Assembly: GCA_017432405.1 (NCBI GenBank)
Contig: JAFRJF010000181.1
Coordinates: forward strand, 1-46,960
Origin: Clostridia bacterium
Lineage (GTDB): Bacteria; Bacillota_A; Clostridia; Christensenellales; Aristaeellaceae
Reading direction: 5' to 3'
DNA length: 46,960 bases
Part shown: piece after piece, positions 8,405-17,200 of the stretch
How positions within the stretch are numbered: the first letter of the stretch is position 1
Layout of the letters: the number at the start of each line of letters is the position of its first letter
Program-made: the position numbers and the translations under genes
Notes under the pieces: generated by a model
The model's database searches: none
Seen by the model: the letters and a program-made list of their open reading frames with translations, nothing else
What the model was told of the DNA's origin: nothing

Positions 8405-10387
8405 ATGAACAGGAAGCAATGGATCAGGCGGACCCTGGCGCTCGCGTTGGCATCTGTGATGGCGATGCTGGCCGTGACCGGCTGTGCCGAGGCGCTGCCG
8501 GACGCGGCGACTGGCGGCGCGGCCTTCGGCGTGACGGAGGTCGAGGTGGAGCGGAAGGTTTACCCCTACGTGAAGGATTTCGGCGACGACGAGATCCAGC
8601 GCGGCGAGGTCGCCCTGTACTATGTGAACGGCGGCGACATTCCCTACGTGGCGCTGAGCGAGTACATGGACCTACTCGCCGACCTGCTGGTGAACTGCGC
8701 CCAGCGCGAGGGCATCGCCTACAAGGTGGAGCACGACGGCGAGCACATCTACGCGGTCAGCAGGACCGACCGCAACAGCGTCATGTCTGTCAACACCCAG
8801 AGCAACCTCATCTGGTTCCTGGACTTCAACAGCTTCACCCAGAGGTCCGATGTGGTGGCCTCCGTGGCGCTGGACGACCTGCCGGAGCCCCCTGAGGTCG
8901 ACATTGGCAAGGTGCTTGAGACCATGTTCACGATGGAGCCGGAGGCGGCCCAAGCGTATCTGCTGGAGGCCGCGAAAGCCCAGCAGCCCGCACCGGAATC
9001 CCTGTTCACCGCCCTCGGCGCATCGATCAACCGCGTGGGCGAACACGTCGCCCTGAATCTGTCGGACTACATGATCGACATCGTGGAGCATGACGGGGAA
9101 TGCTACGTCCCCCTGCAAACCCTGAACGACCTGTTCATGGGTCCACTCTATATGCGGTACGTGTTCAACGGCGTCGGCCTGTACGCCCTTCCCTATGGCA
9201 GCGACGGGCTGCTGGAGGAGGTTTACCAGGCCAAGCCCCAGGAGATGAGCGAGGCATTCGCGCAGTTCAACTACTATGAGCTGCTGCTGATGCTGGACAA
9301 CTTCTACGGCTTGAAGCCCGAGCACGACATCAAGGATTTCAGCACGCTGCTGGCTAACACCGAGCTGGCGTGGAAATTGTCCTCCACGAAGCCGGAGGAC
9401 GTTGACGAGGCCATAACCCGGCTGTGCAGCACCTATCTGGACGACATGCACAGCGGCTTCAACAGCCGATCCTGGCGGTCGGATCCGGAAGCCTCCAACG
9501 GCCTTATGAACGTGTTCGCCAAGGTGGGCTACACGAACGCCAACAGCGGCAAGATCACCGAGCTGTTCTCCAACGCCCGGCGCGCCGCCTTCCCGGACGG
9601 CATGCCCATGTATCAGGAAATCGGCGATACCGCCTTCATCACCTTCGACGAGTTCGTTGGACGGGAGTCGTCCTACTACTATCACATGGACGAGCCTCAG
9701 GCCGACGAGTTCATGATGAAGTTTATCGACATGGAGGCGCTTCAGGCGCAGATGGCGGATGCCATCAAAGAAGGAAAGGATCCGTCGGGGCTGGACCTCG
9801 GCCAGAAGGAGCCCGTGGACACCATACGGCTGTTCTACTACGCCTACAAGCAGATCACCCGGGAAAACAGCCCCATCAAAAACGTGGTGATCGATTTGTC
9901 CAACAACGGCGGCGGCGCTACCAACGCGGCGGCATACGTCATCGCCATGGTGCTTGGCCAGGCGAACATCGCCCTGAAGGATACCTTCACCGGCGCGGAG
10001 ACCATCATGAAGATCGGCGCGGACCTGGAGCTGAACGAGGACTACAATTCCAATCAAAAGGCTCTGGTGCCCCTGGGCTACAAGGTGTGGTGCCTGACCT
10101 GCTCCAACTCCTTCTCCTGCGGCAACATGGTGCCTGCAGCGCTGAAGATGTCCGAGCGGGTGCCCATCGTGGGACAGACCAGCGGCGGCGGCAGCTGTTC
10201 GGTACTGCCCTGCACCTCCGCCTCCGGTACGCTGTTCCAGATTTCCAGTAATCAGCAGCTTTCCACCGTGCGCAACGGTTCCTTCTACAACATCGACCAG
10301 GGCATCGAGCCGGACGTGCCGCTGCTGTGGCCGGAGAGTTTCTACGACCGCGAGGCGCTGGTGGAATACCTGCACACACTGAAGTAA
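8405..10387 (+). CDS. S41-family peptidase-like lipoprotein
   Basis: A 660-residue exported protein. The N-terminus has basic residues, a hydrophobic core and the lipobox AVTGC (cysteine at about 27), so it should be lipid-anchored on the outer face of the membrane. The C-terminal third carries the S41/IRBP-like fold: IDLSNNGGG (strand and oxyanion region near 496-504), NSFSCGN with the probable nucleophile S571, and VPIVGQTSGGG after it. The middle region (about 40-330) has no family I recognise. The putative substrate is an extracellular peptide or protein, unidentified. The start follows AAGGAGAGAAAACC. It shares a transcript with the thioredoxin-like gene 25 nt downstream, suggesting joint work on exported proteins (inference). 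Confidence 0.8.
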   Translation: MNRKQWIRRTLALALASVMAMLAVTGCAEALPDAATGGAAFGVTEVEVERKVYPYVKDFGDDEIQRGEVALYYVNGGDIPYVALSEYMDLLADLLVNCAQREGIAYKVEHDGEHIYAVSRTDRNSVMSVNTQSNLIWFLDFNSFTQRSDVVASVALDDLPEPPEVDIGKVLETMFTMEPEAAQAYLLEAAKAQQPAPESLFTALGASINRVGEHVALNLSDYMIDIVEHDGECYVPLQTLNDLFMGPLYMRYVFNGVGLYALPYGSDGLLEEVYQAKPQEMSEAFAQFNYYELLLMLDNFYGLKPEHDIKDFSTLLANTELAWKLSSTKPEDVDEAITRLCSTYLDDMHSGFNSRSWRSDPEASNGLMNVFAKVGYTNANSGKITELFSNARRAAFPDGMPMYQEIGDTAFITFDEFVGRESSYYYHMDEPQADEFMMKFIDMEALQAQMADAIKEGKDPSGLDLGQKEPVDTIRLFYYAYKQITRENSPIKNVVIDLSNNGGGATNAAAYVIAMVLGQANIALKDTFTGAETIMKIGADLELNEDYNSNQKALVPLGYKVWCLTCSNSFSCGNMVPAALKMSERVPIVGQTSGGGSCSVLPCTSASGTLFQISSNQQLSTVRNGSFYNIDQGIEPDVPLLWPESFYDREALVEYLHTLK

Positions 10388-10412
10388 GATTTGAACAAGG
10401 AGGCAATCTATT

Positions 10413-11789
10413 ATGAAGAGGCTTCTCTCGATCCTGCTTGCGGCGATACTGCTGCTGACCTGCATCCCGGCGCTGGCTGAGGAGAATCCCACCGACACGG
10501 TGTTCTTTGAGGCGCTTGGTGTCACGCTGGATCTTGCGGCCATCAGGGAAAAATGTACGAATTCCCTCCGGCTGGAGAGCGACGGGGTGCTCTCGCGCGA
10601 TCCGTATGTGGCCCTGAGTCACGTCATCTATTATGCGATACCGCAGCAGATGCTGGATCAGATCGTCAGCGATTATAAACTGTCCTCCGAGGAGGATCAG
10701 CAGGCGTATGCGCAGCTCATTCAGTCGCTCGCTGCCATGGCCGCCTACATCATCGTCAGTGACGCACCGGATCAGGCGGCCATGATGGACGCCATCGGCC
10801 TGCAGGCGGCGGACGGCGTTGAGGTCAGCGAGGTCGCGACAAAGGACAGATGGCACTGCTATTTCGTCAAGCTGCCCGTGGACGACCTGCTTGCGGTCTA
10901 TGACGATCCCGAGATCATCGACGATGAATACACCGAGGAAGAGGCCCGCGCGGATCAGGAGGCGGTTCGTACAGACTTTGAGCTGATCCAATCCGCGCTG
11001 ATGCAGCAGCTTCAAACCGGCGATTGGGTCGAGCCCGTGGATCCCGACGACAGGTTGATCGGCCAGACCCTCGAATTCGAGACCACCGACCTGGACGGCA
11101 ACCCAGTGAAGAGCGCGGACCTGTTCAAGGACAACAAGATCACCATGGTCAACGTGTGGGGAAGCTGGTGCGTCAACTGCATCAATGAAATGGCGGAGCT
11201 GGCCCAACTGCATCACCGCCTTCAGGAGAAGGGCTGCGGCATCGTCGGCCTGGAGTATGAGCCGAAGCCGATCGAGACGGTGGCGGAGACGGCCAGGGCC
11301 GTCATGACCGCAAACGGCACCACCTACCCCAACGCGATCAAGCCCCAGGACAATCCCATACTCGACCAGTTCAACAGCTATCCCACGACGCTGTTCGTGG
11401 ACAGCGAGGGCAGGATATTGACTTATCCCATCGTCGGCGCGGCGGTGGCGAAGTATGAGCCCACCGTCGAGGCCCTGCTGGCCGGCGAAAGCGCGGATGC
11501 GGTCACAGGTACCGGCGCGGTGTCGAACGGCGACAACAAGTATTGCGTCTACGTCTACGACCCGGACGGCAATCCCGTGCAAGGCGTGTTCATACAGTTC
11601 TGCGACGACACCACCTGTGCCTTCCAGCCCACCGATGCAAATGGACGGGCTGAGTTCAGCGTGGATGTGGAGAAGGTCTACGAGGTCCACGTGCTCCAGG
11701 CCCCGGAGGGCTACCGGCAGGACGAGCGCGCCTATGAGACGCTGGACAGCTACTCCGATGTGAACATCTTCCTGGAAAAGGCGGAATGA
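10413..11789 (+). CDS. Exported TlpA-like thioredoxin with a C-terminal prealbumin-like domain
   Basis: The protein has 458 residues. A signal peptide (MKRLLSILLAAILLL..., probable cleavage after ALA near 25) exports it. Residues 30-205 are unassigned. Residues about 215-350 form a TlpA/AhpC-type thioredoxin fold with the redox motif W-C253-V-N-C256 and a cis-Pro strand (SYPTTLFVD). Residues about 375-458 (YVYDPDGNPVQGVFIQFC and on) resemble a prealbumin/Cna-B-like beta domain that packs or binds surface proteins. TlpA-like proteins reduce or isomerise disulfides outside the cytoplasm. The start follows AAGGAGG. It is probably co-transcribed with the S41 lipoprotein and ends before a bidirectional terminator. 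Confidence 0.85.
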   Translation: MKRLLSILLAAILLLTCIPALAEENPTDTVFFEALGVTLDLAAIREKCTNSLRLESDGVLSRDPYVALSHVIYYAIPQQMLDQIVSDYKLSSEEDQQAYAQLIQSLAAMAAYIIVSDAPDQAAMMDAIGLQAADGVEVSEVATKDRWHCYFVKLPVDDLLAVYDDPEIIDDEYTEEEARADQEAVRTDFELIQSALMQQLQTGDWVEPVDPDDRLIGQTLEFETTDLDGNPVKSADLFKDNKITMVNVWGSWCVNCINEMAELAQLHHRLQEKGCGIVGLEYEPKPIETVAETARAVMTANGTTYPNAIKPQDNPILDQFNSYPTTLFVDSEGRILTYPIVGAAVAKYEPTVEALLAGESADAVTGTGAVSNGDNKYCVYVYDPDGNPVQGVFIQFCDDTTCAFQPTDANGRAEFSVDVEKVYEVHVLQAPEGYRQDERAYETLDSYSDVNIFLEKAE

Positions 11790-11816
11790 CAGGAAATCAA
11801 TAATGGCGTATGTATC

Positions 11817-11846
11817 AAGGGGGGACGGTGCAGACCGTCCCCCTTT
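11817..11846. terminator. Bidirectional terminator between convergent genes
   Basis: AAGGGGGGACGGT pairs with ACCGTCCCCCTTT around a GCAG loop, with one extra G on the left. It lies between the thioredoxin gene (plus) and the toxin gene (minus), and can serve both. The core GGGGACGG again recalls the family 2 repeats. Confidence 0.7.
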
Positions 11847-11856
11847 GAACGGGCAA

Positions 11857-12162
11857 TTACCAGGTTCCTATCATCCTCAGGTAGTCTACCCTGGTATCCA
11901 GTATGCGAAGAATGGATACACAATCATCGACATCGTATATTATCAAATACTTCCCAGAAACCAAGCCGCGGCCCTTGACATCCTGTCCGGTTTTAGCACT
12001 GAGGTCAAAACCGAGGTAAGGATTCTCCTTCAGACGAGAGGCATCCTGGGCGATAGATGTAATGATGCGGATTGCTGCGTCTGGATTATACAAGACATCC
12101 CTGATATATGCTTCAATCTCCTCCAGGTCAAGTATGGCCTGTGGTGTATAGCGCAGATTCAT
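11857..12162 (-). CDS. RelE/ParE-family toxin
   Basis: A 101-residue protein of the RelE/ParE fold: the N-terminal pattern YTPQAILDLEEIEAYI, a central LKENPYLGFDL, and the C-terminal strand GKYLIIYDVDD...ILRILDTRVDY are typical. RelE members cut mRNA at the ribosome and ParE members poison gyrase; the sequence alone does not settle which applies. It overlaps the antitoxin gene by 4 nt (ATGA), the usual antitoxin-first coupling. Confidence 0.9.
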   Translation of the reverse strand: MNLRYTPQAILDLEEIEAYIRDVLYNPDAAIRIITSIAQDASRLKENPYLGFDLSAKTGQDVKGRGLVSGKYLIIYDVDDCVSILRILDTRVDYLRMIGTW

Positions 12163-12479
12163 AGACTTATACCAAAACGAGACAGCATCTCCTCTTCGGA
12201 TACCCAGTCGCCTTCAGAATGTACAGAATCGCGCCCCTTTTGTATTTCAGACCGCAAAACGGCGATGGCCTGATTCCGCAGAGCCTCCTTGCTGTCGCTG
12301 CTTACGATAAAGGGCATACCCCCGACGTTCAGAGACTGCTGTATGAATATGTTGACGGCATCCGTGAAGGTCAGGCCGCACCGGGAAAAAACCCTCTCTG
12401 CCTCCGCTTTGACTTCGGGATTGATGCGCATCTGAAAGGTGGCTGTTTTTGGCGCATTGACGACATTGAACTGAGTCAT
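12159..12479 (-). CDS. RelB/DinJ-family antitoxin
   Basis: The 106-residue protein starts at the ATG at 12479, which follows GAGGTGAAAGCT; an in-frame ATG upstream at 12509 lies next to the -10 box and is rejected. The N-terminal ribbon-helix-helix (TATFQMRINPEVKAEAERVF, then LTFTDAVNIFIQQSL) matches RelB/DinJ. The C-terminus (SEEEMLSRFG) is the toxin-wrapping tail. RelB proteins bind their own promoter, and the complex with toxin represses the operon. Confidence 0.92.
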   Translation of the reverse strand: MTQFNVVNAPKTATFQMRINPEVKAEAERVFSRCGLTFTDAVNIFIQQSLNVGGMPFIVSSDSKEALRNQAIAVLRSEIQKGRDSVHSEGDWVSEEEMLSRFGISL

Positions 12480-12497
12480 AGCTTTCACCTCGTATGC

Positions 12498-12526
12498 AGT
12501 ATACCACATCGAATCGAGGACGTCAA
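12498..12526 (-). promoter_or_regulatory. Promoter of the antitoxin-toxin operon
   Basis: Reading the minus strand: TTGACG (12526-12521), a 17-nt spacer, TATACT (12503-12498). It is near consensus and 18 nt before the antitoxin ATG. The spacer holds TCGATTCGA, a possible operator half-site pair for the ribbon-helix-helix antitoxin. Confidence 0.8.
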
Positions 12527-12586
12527 TACATTGTCAGTACAGATGATATCAGAAGATGTGTTTCATTGTGGGGATATTCACCATTA

Positions 12587-12660
12587 TGGGACAAGGGGAC
12601 GGTTCTCCTGTCCCACTTTTCCTTGATGGTGTGGGACAAAAGAACCGTCCCCTTGTCCCA
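12587..12660. repeat. Family 2 palindromic repeats, two copies in inverted orientation
   Basis: Copy A (12587-12616) and copy B (12631-12660) are each about 30 nt, begin and end with GTGGGACA/TGTCCCAC, and contain GGGGACGGTTCT. B is the reverse complement of A with two differences. The 14-nt spacer is TTTTCCTTGATGGT. The pair can fold as two small hairpins or one large one. It lies between the toxin-antitoxin promoter and the YifB gene end. Confidence 0.8.
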
Positions 12661-12706
12661 ACTTTCGCAGGAACACAAGGGCAGCGACGCAGTTGGATAA
12701 TGACAT

Positions 12707-12741
12707 GACAAAGGATGGGAGCGCATCCCCCGTCCTTTGTC
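12707..12741 (-). terminator. Hairpin after the YifB gene, possible terminator
   Basis: GACAAAGGA (12707-12715) pairs with TCCTTTGTC (12733-12741), with partial pairing inside. It lies just after the minus-strand stop at 12748. There is no clear T-run, so intrinsic termination is uncertain. Confidence 0.4.
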
Positions 12742-12747
12742 GTGTGT

Positions 12748-14277
12748 TCATCCCCAATATTTTCGGTCCAGCGTCCGGTACTGCACCGCCTCGGCCACCT
12801 GCTCGTCGCCGATCGTCTCCACGCCGTCCAGGTCGCAGATGGTCCTTGCAACCTTCAATATCCGCGTATACGCCCGGTTGGAGAGCTTCATCTTCTCGGT
12901 GGAGGCGGTGAGCAGCTCCTGGGCAGAGGATGTCAGCTTGCAGGCCTTGGCCAGGGTTCTCGCGTTCAGCTCGGCGTTGCAGTGGATGCCGCTGTCGCCG
13001 TAGCGGGCGCGCTGCACCGCCCTCGCGGCCTCGACCCGGGCGCGGATGGCGTCGCTGGGCTCGGAGAGGGTGGTGTCGGACAACTTCTCCGCGGGAATGG
13101 ACTCCACCTCGATGTGCATGTCGATCCGGTCCAGCAAGGGGCCGGAAATCCTGTTCAGATATCGCCTTATCTCGTTGGGCGTGCACCGGCACTGTTTTGT
13201 CCTGCTGCCCAGGTTGCCGCAGGGGCAGGGGTTCATCGAGCATACCAGCACGAAACGGCTGGGGTAGGTGCTCTGGGCGTTCACCCGGGTGATGGTCACA
13301 AAGCCGTCCTCCATGGGCTGGCGCAGCGCCTCCAGCACGTCCCGGCGGTATTCGGGCAGCTCGTCCAGGAACAGCACGCCGTTATGGGCCTTGCTGATCT
13401 CCCCCGGCAGGGCGTTGGGGCCGCCGCCGACCAGGCTGGCATGGCTGGCGGTGTGGTGGGGCGAGCGGAAGGGACGCTCCGTCAGCAGGCCCGAAGGCGG
13501 CACGGCCCCGGCTACCGAGTGGATGCGCGTGGCCTCCAGCGCCTCCTCGAAGGTCATGTCCGGCAATATCGTGGGCATGCACCGGGCCATCAGTGTCTTG
13601 CCGGAGCCCGGCGGGCCGATCATCAGCACGTTGTGCCCGCCCGCGGCGGCGATCTCCAGCGCCCGCTTGGCCTTGTGCTGGCCCTTGACGTGGCAGAAGT
13701 CCTCGGAGAATTGCCGTCTTCCGATCAGGGTCTGGTAGGCCACGGGCTGCAGCGGCGCGATGGGCAGGTTGCCCGTCAGGTGGCGCACCGCCTCGATCAG
13801 CGTGGTGGCGGGGAAGATCTCAGCGCCCTCGATGCAGCTGACCTCGCCGGCGTTTTCGGCGGGCAGCAGGAAGCGCTTCACGCCCCGCTCCATGGCCGAG
13901 ATCACCATCGGCAGCGCCCCGCGCACCGACCGCACGCCGCCGTTCAGCGACAGCTCGCCGAACACGCACTGCCCGTCCAGGGCCCGCTGGTCGATCACAC
14001 CCATGCAGCACAGTATGCCAAGGGCGATGGGCAGGTCGAAGGCGGGCCCCTCCTTCTTCAGGTCCGCCGGGGCCAGGTTCACGATCAGCCGCTCGGCGGG
14101 GAAGTAGAAGCCGCTGTTCTTCAGCGCCGTGCGCACCCGCTCCCGGGATTCCTTCACCGAGGCATCCGGCAGGCCGACGACCTCAAACAGCACCATGCCG
14201 TGGGACATGTTCACTTCCACCTCGACGGCAAAGCCCTCGATGCCGGTCAATCCACAGCTGGAGACGAATGAAAGCAT
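12748..14277 (-). CDS. YifB/ComM-family AAA+ ATPase (Mg-chelatase-like)
   Basis: The 509-residue length matches the family. Residues 1-170 form the Lon-protease-like N-terminal domain (GLPDASVKESRERV, then LNGGVRSVRGALP). The Mg-chelatase AAA+ core carries Walker A GPPGSGKT (221-228), Walker B LFLDELPE, and the family cysteine cluster MNPCPCGN followed by CRC. The helical lid occupies the last 90 residues. ComM of Vibrio cholerae is a helicase that drives branch migration during natural transformation; other YifB proteins are unstudied. No competence genes are nearby. The start follows GCGAGGTG. The gap to the glycosyltransferase gene upstream is only 16 nt, so the two may be co-transcribed. 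Confidence 0.92.
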   Translation of the reverse strand: MLSFVSSCGLTGIEGFAVEVEVNMSHGMVLFEVVGLPDASVKESRERVRTALKNSGFYFPAERLIVNLAPADLKKEGPAFDLPIALGILCCMGVIDQRALDGQCVFGELSLNGGVRSVRGALPMVISAMERGVKRFLLPAENAGEVSCIEGAEIFPATTLIEAVRHLTGNLPIAPLQPVAYQTLIGRRQFSEDFCHVKGQHKAKRALEIAAAGGHNVLMIGPPGSGKTLMARCMPTILPDMTFEEALEATRIHSVAGAVPPSGLLTERPFRSPHHTASHASLVGGGPNALPGEISKAHNGVLFLDELPEYRRDVLEALRQPMEDGFVTITRVNAQSTYPSRFVLVCSMNPCPCGNLGSRTKQCRCTPNEIRRYLNRISGPLLDRIDMHIEVESIPAEKLSDTTLSEPSDAIRARVEAARAVQRARYGDSGIHCNAELNARTLAKACKLTSSAQELLTASTEKMKLSNRAYTRILKVARTICDLDGVETIGDEQVAEAVQYRTLDRKYWG

Positions 14278-14293
14278 GGTTTACACCTCGCGA

Positions 14294-17200
14294 TCAGTAA
14301 TTGTACCACTTGAACCACCTGAGGTACTTTGCGTATTCCCTCGAGCAGGGCAAACCGCTCTCCAGGGGGTAGAAGGCGGCGAACAGCATCGCTGCCGCGG
14401 CCAGCAGGCCGCCGGAGACGGCGGAGAAGGCCCGTTCATTCTTCCTGCGAATCGCGTCCAGCAGCAGCGCCGAGGCGAGGATGATGAAGGGCACGCTGGC
14501 GAAGTAGTGGTAGATGAAGGTGGAGCGGGGCACGATCACCCAGGGCAGGAACTGGGAGGCGAAGCCGATCACCACGAACAGGTCCTTCTTCGAGGCGCGG
14601 CGAACCCAGCACATGCGCACGGTCACGAAGATGATCGCCGCCAGCCCGAACCACCACACCGCCGGGTTGCCCATGCAGCTGATGGACGAGATCGTGCCCT
14701 CGGGCATGTAACCGGTGCCGGAGAAGTACCACATCGGCCACCAGATCACCGGCCACTGGTACCAGGGGGAGCGGAAGTAGTGGGTGTCCCCGCCCAGGCC
14801 GGCGTGGTAGTCGAAGATGCTCTTTTGCAGCTGGATCACCCGGTCGACGCGCTCGCTGGACAGCATGTCGCCGAAGGTGTGCACGCCCTCAGCCCGCAGC
14901 AGCCAGAAGTAGCTGAAATAGTAGATCAGCACCGGTATGACGATGAAGAACAGCAGGCAGAAGGCCAGGGTGATCACCAGGTTGCGCATGCTCTGGTTGA
15001 ACTGCTGGGCCTGGCCGCCCCTGCGCAGCGCGAAGGATTCCCGCAGGCGGCGGAAGACCGTCCAGAAGAACAGTATGGCCAGCCCCGCCGAGGCGTACAG
15101 GCCCACCCACTTGGTGGCCCAGGCAACGCCCATGGTCACGCCGCAGAGCCCCAGGGGGACCAGCGTCTTCCCCAGGGATTCCCGGTTCCAGCTCATCTGG
15201 CAGTAGCGGAACATAAACAGGTACATCAGCATGATCCAGAACACCGCGTAGCTGTCGATGGTGGCGATGCGGGTCTGGGTGAAGTGCATGGAATCCAGCG
15301 CCATCAGCGCCATGGCGATGAAGGACAGCCGGGTGTCCTTGGTCAGCTGTTTGGCCATCAGGTACATCAGCGGCACCATCAGCACGCCCACCAGAGCGCC
15401 CATGAAGCGCCAGCCGAAGGGCGTCATGCCGAAGAGCTGTATGCCCACCATCATCAGCACCTTGCCCAGCGGCGGGTGGGTCCACTCGTAGGCGTTCATG
15501 CCGTGCAGGTGCTCGAAGGCGGTGCGGGCGTGGTAGATCTCGTCGAAATAGGTGCTGTTCAGGTAGCTGGGATAGGCCGCCACGGTGTGCTGCTCGTCGA
15601 TCAACGTCGCCGCACTGGTGCTCGACGGGTCGTTCTGGCCGCTCTGGCTGACCCCGGCGATGGGCAGGGGATGGCCCTCATCGTCGAGGAAGCCCACCTC
15701 ATACAGTATCAGCCCCGCGGACTGGGCCGTGATGCGGGCATAGCGGGCCGTCTGCGTCGGGTGGCTGTCCTCGCCGTCGGAATAGGTCCATAGGGGCGCG
15801 CCGGGAACGCTGTCCTCCGGCTCTCCGTAGAGCGTGTTCATGTCCGCGTCCAGTGGCACGAACCACAGCCAGCGGAAGATCTCGCCCTGGTTGTACTGGG
15901 CGAAGGTGGGCGCGCTCCAGATCTCGCCGTCGTCGGACAGCTCGACGGTAAAGGTGGAATTGCAGATGCCGCCGTAGTAGGTCATGCGCCAGGTCTCCCT
16001 CTGGCCCAGGTCGAACACCACGGCCTCGCCGCTCTTGCTGGCGGTCCAGCCGCTCTGGGGGGCCTGGGTGACGCCCAGGTTGGTAAAGGCCAGCACGCTG
16101 TACAGCAGCGTCACCGCCCCCATCAGCAGCACGTCGGGGCGCTTGATGCCCATGCGGTAGTCGGGCGCCTGGGAAAGGGTGTAGATGCCGGCGGGGATCT
16201 TCTCCCGCTGAGGATCGTCCATCGGCCAGGCGTGGTCCCGCACGCACAGGTCGAAGGCGGTCCAGCCCAGGAAGAGGGCATTGAGCACGTTTACGACGCT
16301 GACGATGCAGTTCAGCCAGTGCTCGCTGTCCTGGAGGTGGCCGTAGTTGGCCTCGGTCATGCCGCCCTGGAGCACCAGGATTTCGTTCATAAACAGCGTG
16401 CAGGTCAGCGCGGTCAGCGCGATCAGCAGCCGCCTGTCCCGATCATAGGCAAAGGCCAGCGCCAGCAGCAGCAGGGCGGGATAGATGTAGCGCTCGTGGA
16501 TCATCGGGCCGAAGGTGCAGATCAGCACCATCAGCAGCCCGCCGGTCAGGAACAGCCGCCGGGGCTGCCTCCGGCTGGCGAAGGTCAGGTAGATGCAGCC
16601 CGCCTGGGCAAGCCCGAACAATATCCACGCCAGCGCGATCACGCCCGCGTGTTCGTCGGCGCTGGCCCAGTTCATGCCCAGCAGGTAGTGCAGGTTCAGC
16701 GTGTTTACGGTGACGTAGCGGTAGCCCTGCAGGGTCTCGGTATACAGCTCATACAGCCAGGTGACGGGCCGGGTCAGCGGCTGGCCCAGGCAGCACACCA
16801 GCCCCACAGCGTAGATCAGCGCCAGGCAGGCGATCAGGCCGACAAGGGCGTCCTTGATCCTGCGCCTGCGCGCCTCGCCCTGGGCGCAGAATATGCCGCA
16901 CAGCACGGCGGTGAGTCCCACCGGCCCGAACAGCAGCGCCTGGGGCTTGACCAGCAGCGCCGCGCCGAAGCACAGCAGCGCCGGGACGGTCCTGCCGTCT
17001 GCGGCGTACAGGGCGCACAGCGCGATGAACAGCGCCAGCACCGCGTCGATCTGTCCCCAGGCCGCGCTGTTGGCGATGGCGGCGGGGTTGAAGGCCATCA
17101 TCAGGCAAAGCAGCGCAGCGCCGCTTTCGCTGAGCTTGCGGCGGGCCACCCGCCACACCAGCACCGCGCCGGCCAGGTCGGCCAGTATGGGTATGAGCTT

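Noticed and set aside
12587..12660. CRISPR-like repeats
   Set aside because: Only two copies, in inverted orientation with a 14-nt gap and internal symmetry; no spacer series and no cas genes.
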